The notes under the pieces: model-generated
Databases searched by the model: none
Seen by the model: only the letters and a program-made list of their open reading frames with translations
Told to the model about the DNA's origin: nothing
Made by a program: the position numbers and the translations under genes
Source: Proteromonas lacertae
Taxonomy: Eukaryota; Sar; Bigyra; Opalinata; Proteromonadidae
Length of the DNA: 64,000 nucleotides
Direction of reading: 5' to 3'
Assembly (NCBI GenBank): GCA_002245135.1
Contig: NGBS01000596.1
Span: 1 to 64,000, forward strand
Shown: in pieces, positions 22,890 through 33,308 of the stretch
Layout of the letters: every line of letters starts with the position of its first letter
How positions within the stretch are numbered: the stretch's first letter is position 1

Positions 22890-24646
22890 ATGAAAAGGCA
22901 TAGAACTGCGTCTTCTCAAGATGAAATGTTACACATTGAAGACTTGAATTTAATAGCAGAATCGTTAGACATTCGAAAAACTAAAGGTATTTTAATGTAT
23001 TTGATAATGAAATGGATAGGTAAAATGGTTACATCAACTCTTACGCCTAGATCTCTTAAAGAGATAGATAGAATACCATCATTTTCTGAGCATTATTCAA
23101 AAATGGTAGAATTAACTCAAATTAAACATCCTTCTCTTCCTAAGTCATTTTCTTCTACAATTTTGATAAATTTACTTTCACTCACAGTTTCATTATCCTT
23201 CTGGTATATTGGTTTGTTCAAATCGTTTTTATGTCATTTATTATTTTTCCTATATATTCCCTGTGAAGATAATTCAAAGAATAATGAATTTTCATTTAGA
23301 ATTATAGGTTTATATAATGTTCGATATTTAGTTGGATTAATTCTGTCTTACTATAGTGATAATGATATGGGAAGAATATTAGATCATATTGTATTTCTAA
23401 TAATACTAAATAACGATTTTATATATATTAAATTCAATAATTTATTAATAATTAATACACTTTGTACAGTACAATACAGTGTATTACAGTTGTATATTTC
23501 ATTAAGTAGTCATTCATTTCTGTTAGTGATTATGTCAATTATAATAGTTTCTTATTTATTAACCCATAATTATATTCATAATATCAATAACAATCAAATT
23601 ATAAACTTAAAACAAGTGACTGAAAGAATTGCTAATGATTATGAAAAGTTAAAAGTTTATAGCAATACACAAAAATCTTTCATTAATCAATTAGTTCCAC
23701 CTCATTTCAGTTCATCTGTAAGGAAACAATTAATAAAAAAATCATGTATATATATATATATATATATATAAATATATAAATGAATAGTAAATAATGTTCA
23801 ATCTGAAATAAATCCATTAATAATTGGAATTAGTGACAATTATGAAAATGTAACAGTTATATTTACAGATGTAGTTGGATTTACTAAATATTCCAGTTCT
23901 CATTCTCCAATAGAAATCGTTGAATTATTAGATCGGTTATTCTATTTTATGGATATTTTATGTAATAAACATGGATTGTATAAAGTAAAAACAATTGGAG
24001 ATGCTTATATGGCTGTGAATGGTTTAAATAATAATAACAATAATAAAATGAGTGTATATGATATATGTTCTAAAACTGCTGATTTTGCATTGGACGTATT
24101 GCATTTTATGAAGGATTATAAACCTGTATAATTTATTGTTATTTATATTGATATTAGATGTCTGATAATAATATGTTGATTAGAATTGGAATAAATATTG
24201 GACCATTGGTTGGTGGAATAATTGAGATGAAAAGGTTAATGTATTATATATGAATATTGTTGTTATATTATATTATAGATTTGATGTATTTGGTGATACT
24301 GTCAATTTAGCTTCAAGAATGGAATCTAATGGAATACCTGGATCAATTCAATGTAGTTATTCATTTTATAATATTCTCTGTTCCAATTATGTGTTTAGTT
24401 ATAGAGGTAAAATAGAAATGAAAGGTAAAGGATTGACTGATTGTTATATATTAGAAAGTAAATTGAAATCTCCACATAGAACAATGTTAAGATCATTTTC
24501 TTCACAATCTGCTAGAAATATGTCTATTTCTTCATCATCTTCTAATAATACACCGTATTTATGTTTATTTATGTTTTTATAGTGTTGAAGATAATAATAA
24601 TTTGCAAGAAACTGTGATGGAGTTTGATGATGAAGATATTGAGTAA
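22890..24646 (+). CDS. Membrane adenylyl cyclase, class III
   Basis: An N-terminal cytosolic stretch is followed by about six hydrophobic segments (residues roughly 88-240: SLTVSLSFWYIGLFKSF, CHLLFFLYIP, LLVIMSIIIVSYLL), a helix (LKQVTERIANDYEKLKVYSN) and QLVPPHF. Then comes one catalytic domain: VTVIFTDVVGFTKYS (metal Asp), KTIGDAYMAVNG (second metal Asp), RIGINIGPLVGGI, and FDVFGDTVNLASRME (transition-state Asn and Arg). The purine-selecting positions are Lys (KVKTIG) and Asp (FDVFG), the pair typical of adenylyl rather than guanylyl cyclases. With one catalytic domain it should act as a homodimer at a membrane. Introns: 23746-23787 (TA repeat), about 24126-24158, 24235-24279 and 24563-24590. 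A Ser-rich stretch and an acidic tail end it. Confidence 0.9.
23746..23787 (+). repeat. TA-repeat intron in adenylyl cyclase gene
   Basis: A GTATATA... run of about 12 TA units, closing with GAATAG, interrupts the cyclase between VRKQLIKKS and LNNVQSEINPLI. Its removal keeps the frame. The intron is essentially a TA microsatellite. Confidence 0.8.
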
Positions 24647-24753
24647 GAATAATAGTTTTTGTTGTAATTTATTGTTATTGAATAAGAAATAGAATGAATA
24701 ATATTTATGTTTATTTTTATGAATTTACTCTAAGTTATAAAAGAATTAATTAT

Positions 24754-25885
24754 TTAATGTGTTTCTACTCGATTAGTTATATTATTAATGTTCTCTTTAT
24801 CCTGTAAAGCATCCTTTACTTCTACTTCCTTCTTCTTCTTCTTCTCATTGAATACACTGTCTGTAAGATCTTCTACATCTGATGTGACTAAAAAGGCTAA
24901 TTATTTATATTAATCAATGATCATATATACATTGAAGATCATTTCTATTTATATTATTCTCGTGTAATGTTTTAACAAAAAGATTTTCTAACTCATTTGT
25001 TGAATCAAAGTATTTACTCCTTAATTCAGCTAATTCCTTCATACTAAGAATATATTACAGATATATATACTATTCAGCATCTATTTGTTGTTTAGTATTA
25101 TTATAATATTGAATTAAATCGGCAATAGTGTAATTATTGATATTACTTTGAATATCTTTGTATAATACTATTGAATGAGGTATTTCATTGTATTTCATGT
25201 ACAATATGAAATATCTATATTCATATTCCTCATAGCTAATTATTTGATTTGTACTAACATCTTTGTAGAGTAGTATTCCATTTTTGTATTTCTCTTGAAC
25301 TGTATTTGTTAATTTTTCTAACTCATGTTTCTGATCTTCTTGATATTTTATTCCTGACATTAAATCTTCTCTTATATTGAATATTATGTTTCTTTGATAG
25401 TCTATTTTGTCACATTTACTATGATCGAATGATTCTATATCTCTACTATCAATTATTGGATAGTTATATCTTCTTTTTATTTCATCACAAATTTGTTTTC
25501 TGGATTCTCTTTCAGACTCGCTAGTAATATATATGTATAACAGTTCTTCTAGCTATTTGAGAATATAAGTTTGCAAAAATTATACTGATTTATGGGATAA
25601 GTCGTATTCTACAGCATTTAAATTTTCTTCCAGTTCTTGAAGAAATGTTAACGATATATCTATCGAATTATCTCTTGATGGTGTTTCTGGGATCATTGTA
25701 TCACAATCTGGCTCATCTATTTGATTAAACATGTTTCTAAGTTCTGTAGATGTGGCCAATGACCTTCTTCTATTGTTCAATTTATTCTGAGATAAATCTT
25801 CTTCTTCTTCCAAGTCTATTATCTCACTCATTTTTGAATTTTTGAAACTGAAAAAACGACTAGTTTCTGACAAAAATCTTGTCAT
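24754..25885 (-). CDS. Charged protein with coiled-coil segments, unknown
   Basis: From 25885 (MTRFLSETSRFFSFKNSKMS; a start at the inner Met near 25831 is also possible) it reads IDLEEEEDLSQNKLNNRRRS, SLTFLQELEENLNAVEYDLS, SESERESRKQICDEIKRRY, HELEKLTNTVQEKYKNG, then SYEEYEYRYFILYMKYNE, and ends VFNEKKKKKEVEVKDALQDK...ITNRVETH at TAA 24754. Several small introns join these blocks in one frame. The acidic N-terminus, mixed helices and Lys-rich tail suggest a nuclear or kinetochore-like protein, but no family was recognised. Confidence 0.5.
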
Positions 25886-26140
25886 TTAACATAAAAACAT
25901 ATTTGATGGGTGCATTAAGATCATTAAAATCTATCAGAGGAATATGAAGCAAAACAAAGGTGAAATCAAGTACATCTTTTATACGTCACAAAACTATCTT
26001 AAAATACTATTCAAAATTATATTTACAGCACAATTAACATGACTGTAGTTATGAAATCGCTAATCATTTTCTTCTGTGATTAATTCTACAATTCTTTGTT
26101 AACAGAACAGTATAAATATTACCAAATATTACAAACAAAC
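25886..26140. other. Divergent intergenic region, no gene seen
   Basis: About 255 bases separate two divergent start codons (25885 minus and 26141 plus). No coding signal was seen. It presumably holds both promoters. Confidence 0.4.
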
Positions 26141-27325
26141 ATGGCTTCATTGTTACAAGATATAATAGCTGTAGTAGAGAGTTTGTTATTAGGAATTATA
26201 ACAGGTGTTGCTATTCAGAAGACAAGAGTTATCAATCCAATCAATGCAAGAAATTCATTTTTGCACAAGTGTAAAATACTTGGAAAAGTCTCGCAATCAG
26301 CTACATGTGCTGGATTAATAGCTTACTCATTCATATCCTACTTTTCTCCAGAATTATTCAAAACTATTCAAAATGAAAAGAAACAAACAATGAAAAGAGG
26401 AGTAATTCCTTGTTGTTTAGGAGGATTAATGCTTGGAATGGGTATAGCTCTATGTGGAGCATGTCCAGCAATAGCATTTCTACATGTATCTTCTACTATA
26501 AATATATTTATAAATCTATATAGATTGGTAGTTTTGTAGAGAATAGTTTATGGTTAATATTAGGTTGTTTTATTGGTTCTTTCATTTATGGTTATTACAG
26601 TGATAAAATTGAATATTATTTAGTATCATCAACACCATCAAAAATTCCTCCAACATTGAATGATTTTTTGAATATAAAGTATTATAAAATAGCTCCAGTA
26701 ATTGCTTCAATAATGGTTTATATGATATACAATGTAGAGAAAGAACATTATTGGAAAAGTGAATCAGATATAGAGATTGTTAATGATTCATATAATATAA
26801 TGAGATATACAGTATGGTTACCTGAAATAGGTGGAATTATTGTTGGATTATTATCAATACCTGCTGCTTATTTATTCAAATCATCACTTGAATTGTATAT
26901 CATATATGATATAATTTATAGTTCATCTCAGTATATAACAGTAATATCTCAATTTTATGATAAAAATATTTATTTCATGAAGTATAAAAATGGAATTAAG
27001 AATTGGTGGAGATTATATTTTATGATAGGTTGTTCAATTGGTTCATTCATTAGTTTCATTTTAACCTCCAAAAGATATTATGTTATTACTTCAATTCCAT
27101 TTATCTATTCATTAATTGGAGGAATATTAATTTCTTTTGGATCAAGACTCTGTGAAGGATGTACAATGTATATATATTTATATTTTTAATCTGTTAAATA
27201 GAGGAAATTCTATGAATGGATTGTCTTTATTATCATCAAGTTCTTTCCTTGCTTCACTTAGTTTGTTTTGTTCAGCAATTCCAACAGCGATGTTATTAAA
27301 TAGATTTAAACTTGGAGGTTATTAA
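26141..27325 (+). CDS. YeeE/YedE-family sulfur-compound transporter
   Basis: A multi-pass membrane protein with the two-fold YeeE/YedE (PF04143) pattern. Half 1: VESLLLGIITGVAIQKTRV, then CCLGGLMLGMGIALCGACPA. Half 2: LPEIGGIIVGLLSIPAAYLF, then YSLIGGILISFGSRLCEGCT and IGNSMNGLSLLSSSSFLASL. The paired Cys motifs (ALCGACP and RLCEGCT) are those used by bacterial thiosulfate importers of this family. Two introns of the local type (26489-26523 and about 27168-27201) prove that it is a eukaryotic nuclear gene. The likely role is uptake of thiosulfate or another sulfur compound; the substrate is not certain. The family is patchy in eukaryotes, so old lateral transfer from bacteria is likely. The stop at 27323-27325 is followed 35 bases later by TGTTTGTT. 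Confidence 0.88.
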
Positions 27326-27386
27326 GCATATGATAATATTATGATTATAATTGTTTGATTGTTTGTTGTAATAATCTGTGTAAATA

Positions 27387-29780
27387 CAGTCAAACCTGTA
27401 TAACTCAAACCCCTTCATTTTCAAGAAACGGACAAAAATTCGAGTTATATTTTTTGCTTCTTGTTTATTTGAAAAATGAATTATAATCAAATAAAATGTT
27501 GAAACAAAATGATTATAATTTACTATTTTATACATTTGAATAAATATACTAAATACACTAAAAATAATTGATATACAAAGAGATTTTATAAGTGTTTTAA
27601 AGATTATTCGAAGATGTTGTTAATCTTGCTTTTTTTAGTTTTATTTATTTCATTAGACATATTATCAATTCTTCTTTTGGTTTTGCAGGTTGCATTATTT
27701 GAATCTTCTTTACTATTTTCTTGAATTACATTATCAACAACTTCTACTTTAAAACCATCTTCATTTTCAAAGCTATAAAATGGGTACAACTCACTTATAG
27801 ATTTTGTACTAAAAAGAGAAGTTGCATTTATAAATGAATTTGTATTTCCATCTTCTATAATAATATCATTTACTTTACCAATTATTTGGCTTAATTCGCA
27901 TTGACTTTCTTCATCATCATCAACATTCATATTACAATTTTCTGATTGTAATATGGAATTTAATTCTTTTATTTGTTCTTCAGATGGTAATGAAGATTTC
28001 AACCAACATTTAATAACTGTTGTTTTTTTAAGACCAAAAAATACTTTGGTAGAATAATACATAGCATCTGCTATATTCGGTTGCTTACATAAAGCTATAC
28101 CACCTTTTCCTTTACTGTTTTCAATTTGAATATTCTTTATTAATTCAAAGTTTTCAATATTTTCTACACATTTCTTTAAAATTTCAGTTTTATAATTGCT
28201 TTTTATTTTGTTAATAATTCCCATATCTAATGGTTGATAACGACTTGTGCAGTTAGGCGGAAGGAAAAGTAGTTGAATGTTATCATATTCTGCTCCAATT
28301 AATGATCTAGGATGAGATGCACAATTATCCATCACCAAAAGTACTTTGTTGTTTTTAATAATATCTTTGACTGAGGGAAGAAAAATATTATCCATATAGT
28401 ATTTAAAAACTCTATTATCCATCCAAGCATTGGATTGATTAATGTAATTGTTAGGTTTTTCATTAAAGCATAAAGGTTTTTGTGATTTTCCAATATAAAG
28501 AATTGGTACTTTAATTGAATTATCCATATTTACTGTAATTGCGATTGAAATACGTGACTTTGCTATTTTGAATCCTTTGAAGTTCTTCTTTTCATGGTTG
28601 TCAATTACACATTTTCTAGGCAATTGTGAGTAATATAAACCACTTTCATCCATGTTAAATACGAACATAGGTTTATAAGAAGAAATAATCTTACGGACAT
28701 TACTAATATTAACATTTGGGCATGATGACGCTTCACCATGAAGATTTACGCTACTCAGTTTGTTACGTTTCATTAAATTTTGAACATATGAGATATGGAA
28801 CTTCTTCTCTGATAATTGATTGAGTTTGTATAATAAAATTGACTCTGTGATTGGGATGTGAGTTATATATATTTTTGATATTGCTGAGTTATACCAATTC
28901 AATAATTTTCTTTCCAGCTCAGGATACTTTGATTTTCTCTCTCTAAATATATTATCATCTTTATCTATTTATAACAACTTAATGATAATTATTACCTTCA
29001 AATTTCATGATTTTATCCTTATTTATAAGCCATGTAGATATAGTTGATTGTTTTACTGAGTATTTTTGACATATTTCGTACCTTGTTATACGCTTAGCTT
29101 CTAATTGTCTAAGCAACATGGCTTTAGTGTGTAAGGGTAATTGAGTACCACTTCTTTTTTTTGAATTGTTCAACATGTTAAGAATTTATTAAATGAAATC
29201 AATCACTTGATTAATCACTTTTTACTATGTGATAAATTATGGATATAAAAATGATATATTATGGATATAAGTGATTAGATATTAATAAAGTGATGAATTA
29301 TTAATCTTTATATACTCTAAGTGATTGATTCAACATAATTCATTTCAATCTATCTCAATATTAATCAAAAAATTAAATTAATCTATTTCAACTAGAAATA
29401 TACAAATAAAATTAGTTAAGTCATTAAGATTAGTTAGAATTAGTAAAATCAAAATATGTTTCAAAATAATATTCGTTTTATAGTCTCATTTTTATAGAAA
29501 ATAAATCATAGCAAGAAGAATTTATGAATAGTATTTCTTGTAATGGTTTATTTATTTACTAATCTTTTGATATAGAATAAGAAAATATAGTAATTTCAAA
29601 CAGAGAGACATTTAAGAAGATCATGACCCTCAGAATAATATAGATAGAATATATTATAGTAATAGTAATTTATAAAAGATTAGAACATGTAAAAATAACA
29701 AAAAAATAAAATCATATAAAATAAAATAAAAAATGTAATTTATTCGAGTTATATTACTTCGAATAATACAGGTTTGACTG
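27387..29780 (-). mobile_element. pogo/Tigger-type DNA transposon, apparently complete
   Basis: The 2.39-kb element is bounded by inverted ends that share CAGTCAAACCTGTAT (27387-27401 and the complement at 29766-29780) and is flanked on both sides by TA (27385-27386 and 29781-29782), the Tc1/mariner target duplication. Just inside, ATTCGAGTTATATT occurs near both ends in direct orientation. One transposase gene lies on the minus strand. The ends, the duplication and the full-length transposase suggest a recent, possibly active insertion. It sits between the YeeE-type gene and the second pseudokinase-LRR gene. Confidence 0.93.
27604..29176 (-). CDS. Tigger/pogo-like DDE transposase
   Basis: The N-terminal exon encodes a psq-type helix-turn-helix (LPLHTKAMLLRQLEAKRI, YEICQKYSVKQSTISTWLIN). 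A 31-nt intron (28965-28995, GTAATAATT...AATAG) then joins FE to DKDDNIFRERKSKYPELERK, followed by a CENP-B-type second DNA-binding region. The DDE domain shows MDESGLYYSQLP, LLVMDNCASHPRSL and TSRYQPLDMGIINKIKSNY, giving three catalytic Asp residues as in pogo elements. The C-terminus is acidic and then Lys-rich (KRRIDNMSNEINKTKKSKIN), possibly a nuclear signal. About 510 residues; no inactivating change was seen. A host-style intron inside a transposase suggests long residence in this lineage. Confidence 0.93.
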
Positions 29781-29819
29781 TAGTTTATAAATAATTTGAA
29801 ACGGCTATATTTACATAAA

Positions 29820-32800
29820 ATGAATAATTTCATAGATGATGTTCTATACTCGTTATTACCAATTGATAGTCAAGTATTTTAGTTGAATTATTTTTGTATA
29901 GATAAAAGATATAGTCAAAAAGAGTAGTTATGAAGTTGATATGAAACTGCAACATCATGATGATGTTATAATCATAAAAATATTGAATATTGATGGAATT
30001 AAAGAAAAATTGGTTTTGAAGTTGTTAGAGAATAGCACATTTTTGTCAGATTGTTGTACCTCGTTGATCTACCCTTCTAAAATGTTACAGAAGGATAAAT
30101 ATATGGTAATATCACGATATTGTTACTTGGGGGATCTGGAAGAGATAATCCAGAATAAATCCTTCTCAAGAAATGATGTATGTAGTATGATATGTAGTAT
30201 TTGTAAGATTTTCATGATATTGAGTGAATATAATGTAGTAGTTAACAATATAAAGAGTAGTAATATAGTATATGACGATTATGAAGGAGAAATTGATGAT
30301 ATGAAGCTATGTGATTTATATATAAATACTTTAAGAAAAGAAGAAGATATAAGAATAAATGATATGTGTTTCAAAAGCCCAGAAGAGTTGAATGGATTAG
30401 AATGTAATGATAAAAGTGTGATTTGGTCAATTGGATGTATATTATATGAAATGATAAACAAGAAATTACCATTTAATGAAGATAATAACATGAATAAAAC
30501 AAAAGAGAATATCATGAGATGTAAATATGATGGAATTGATGATGCTGCATTCAAAATAGTGGTTGATAAAATGTTAAAAGTGAAGAGTGACGATAGAATA
30601 AGTTTAAAGCAGTTGAATAGAGAAATGATAAAAACAAGTGAGATAATTAAAGATGAAGATAACAATTTAATGATAGTAAAAGAAAGAAAGGAGATAATAT
30701 ATAATAATGATTATTTAACAGATATCTCACCATTTAATGTAAAAGCAGAATATTATCTTCTGAGTGATAAAAGAGAAAGAATTCGAGATGATTTAATAGA
30801 ATTATACAATAATAAACCAAATGAAAGAATATTGTCAATGTTATTGATGATGAAATTATACAATGAAGATAGATCAATAAAAGATAAACTAAAATTTCAC
30901 ATGCATCACAACTGTGAAGTAAATATAGATTGTTATTTAGATAGAATGATATGTAATATTTTTATAAATGAAAGAAAAGAAACAATCATAATAAATTCAA
31001 ATGAGATATGCTTTTGTGAAGAAGGGATAAACTATCTGTTTGGAATGTTAAAGTTAATAAATCCTTTAAAGTTCCAGATTAGTATTGTTTTGATTTTTAT
31101 TCTATAGATTATTATTGGTTAGATATTCAATATAAATATCATTCGTTATTAGGATTATCGTTTTCTCAATTATCAAACCTTAGTCAGTTATACTTACAAT
31201 ACTGTAAACTTACATCAAATTTTATTGAATCATTTGTTAAATCAATTCCATATATGATGAAATTAGAGTATGTAAATCTTGAATGTATTTATTTTTTATA
31301 ATATATCATTATGAAATAGATAATCCAATAGGTAATAAAGGATTCAAATTATTATTACCTTATTTACATTTATTAATTAACGAAGACAATGAATTATATC
31401 TTGATGGAATGAATTTAAATAATGAATCAATGAAATTATTATCAGAAGAATTAGATAAATATCCAAAACTTGAGAAAATTGATATTAGAGAAAACAAGAA
31501 TATTCATACAAAAGGATTAAAAGCCTTATTCTCTAAATTTCTTGTTTCAAAAATCAATTTTTATTATAAAGGCAGCAAAGAGTTTCTGGTTAGCAATGAC
31601 ATTCCAGATTTGATAAAATATACCAAATATAGTTGTAATAAAGAAATAAATCTAAGTGGCTTAAGTATGAATGATGTTTTTTTCAATTCATTGATTCCTG
31701 TAAGATCAAATGAATTAAGTGAAATAAATGTGTTGGATTTGAGAAGTATAATTTGATACTTTTCTATTATTTAGATAATAAACTAACATATGAAAGTATA
31801 GAAATACTAGTTAACAATTTATCTTCATTTTCAAATCTTTATCATCTTGAATTATATGGAAATAAGATAGGAGATTTAGGAATGAAATTATTATCTCCAC
31901 ATTTACACTTAGTAAATGATTTGTTTTACAGAATAGAATGTTCAAGTATAAAAATAATAATTTGATATAATAGAAATGAGATTATCTTCAATTGGCTTAT
32001 CTTCAGTTGGATTAAAATATTTATTAGATGGTTTAAAGAATATTGATCAAAGCATCTCATTTGACATAAGTGATAATAATATAGATTCTGATGGAGTAAA
32101 GTATTTAATGAGTTATATGAAAGAGAATGATAATATAAAGCAATTATTCATTCATAGTATAATGTTTTAGTATTTAATATGTTTTAAATAGATAATCCAA
32201 TTGGAAATATTGGATTTAAATTAATATTGGATAAATTAGATATTTTAAGATATGAAGAAGAAGATGAAGATCAATATGAAACATACAGAATAAATTTGAG
32301 TAATATCATGATAGATGATGAGAGTATGTTGTTACTGACAAATAAATTAGATAATCTTATAGATCAGCAACCTGTATACATTAATTTAAAAGGAAATTGT
32401 ATTAGACTGAATGGATTGAAATCAATTTGTTCTATATTGCTAAAATTACTTGATTACCAATGTTATTGTCATCCATTTATTGAAATGAAATGTACATCAT
32501 GGACAAATGAAGAATTAAAGTATTATTTGAATTATTGTATTGAAAAAGGTTGTTATGAGTTAGATCTTTCTAGTATAAAATCTGTTTTTATTACACAATA
32601 GATATGAATATCAATGATTCTCACATTGCATTAATTAAGAGAATTAATTATTATGAAATACTTAATTTATCCAACAATAGAATAACTTTTAAAGGATTAA
32701 AAGACTTAGCGGATCATGTATCGATAAAATCAGGACATATTTCAATATATAATAACCCCATTGGAGATGATGGAGTAGAGATAATATGTGAATTTCTGGA

Positions 32801-33192
32801 TAAATTTGTTGATAGAGAAGTAATTAATTTTTATCATTATTATTTATCCTTAAATCTATCAAGTATATTATAATTGTATAACTGAAATAGATATTGGAAT
32901 GAGTAAAAGAGGATTGAAAATGTTAATAGAAAGATTAAAAGATTATAAGCCATTTACACACCTGAATATTTCTGGAAATGTATTAAATGAAGAAGAGTTA
33001 AGATTGATGAAAGAAAATAGAGATATGTTTGAAGATTTGAATGAATTATCAATAACAGTGAAAGAAGATATAGATGAATCAGAATTAAAATTATTTTTAG
33101 AAGCATTTTCAACAGTTGGAATAATCAATTTAACAGGAATTTCAGATGAAGAAAAGAAAAAATTGTCAAATGAATTCTACAATATTGAATAA
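29820..33192 (+). CDS. Pseudokinase with C-terminal RI-type LRRs (copy 2)
   Basis: The start at 29820 (MNNFIDDVLYSLLPIDSQ) and a short intron (29874-29901) lead into the kinase-like domain. The Lys of LVLKLLEN is kept, but the loop is VNNIKSSN (HRD Asp to Asn) and the metal-binding motif is DLY instead of DFG. FKSPEELNGLECND and VIWSIGCILYEMI mark the APE and F-helix. From about 31100 come RI-type LRRs: NPIGNKGFKLLLPYL, LELYGNKIGDLGMKLL, DISDNNIDSDGVKYLM, LNLSNNRITFKGLKDL. It ends SNEFYNIE, as copy 1 does. Six LRR introns (31285-31319, 31746-31774, 31946-31973, 32157-32191, 32573-32601, 32863-32890) are all phase 1. Catalysis is unlikely; a sensor or scaffold role is inferred. Its start is only 39 bases from the transposon end. 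Confidence 0.82.
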
Positions 33193-33308
33193 TACATAAT
33201 CATACTTATTTTTGATATTGTATTTATAGAAACTGAATAAAAATCAAAAAGAAAAATATTTGGCTTGAAAATCAAAGCTTGATCATTCAAATCTTCATTT
33301 TTAAAAGA

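Noticed and set aside
24754-25885. Assignment to a kinetochore complex subunit
   Set aside because: Only general charge and coiled-coil features are visible; no diagnostic motif, so left as unknown.
26141-27325. Bacterial contamination as the source of the YeeE-type gene
   Set aside because: It contains two spliceosomal introns of the local type and the local AT-rich codon use, and is flanked by eukaryotic genes.
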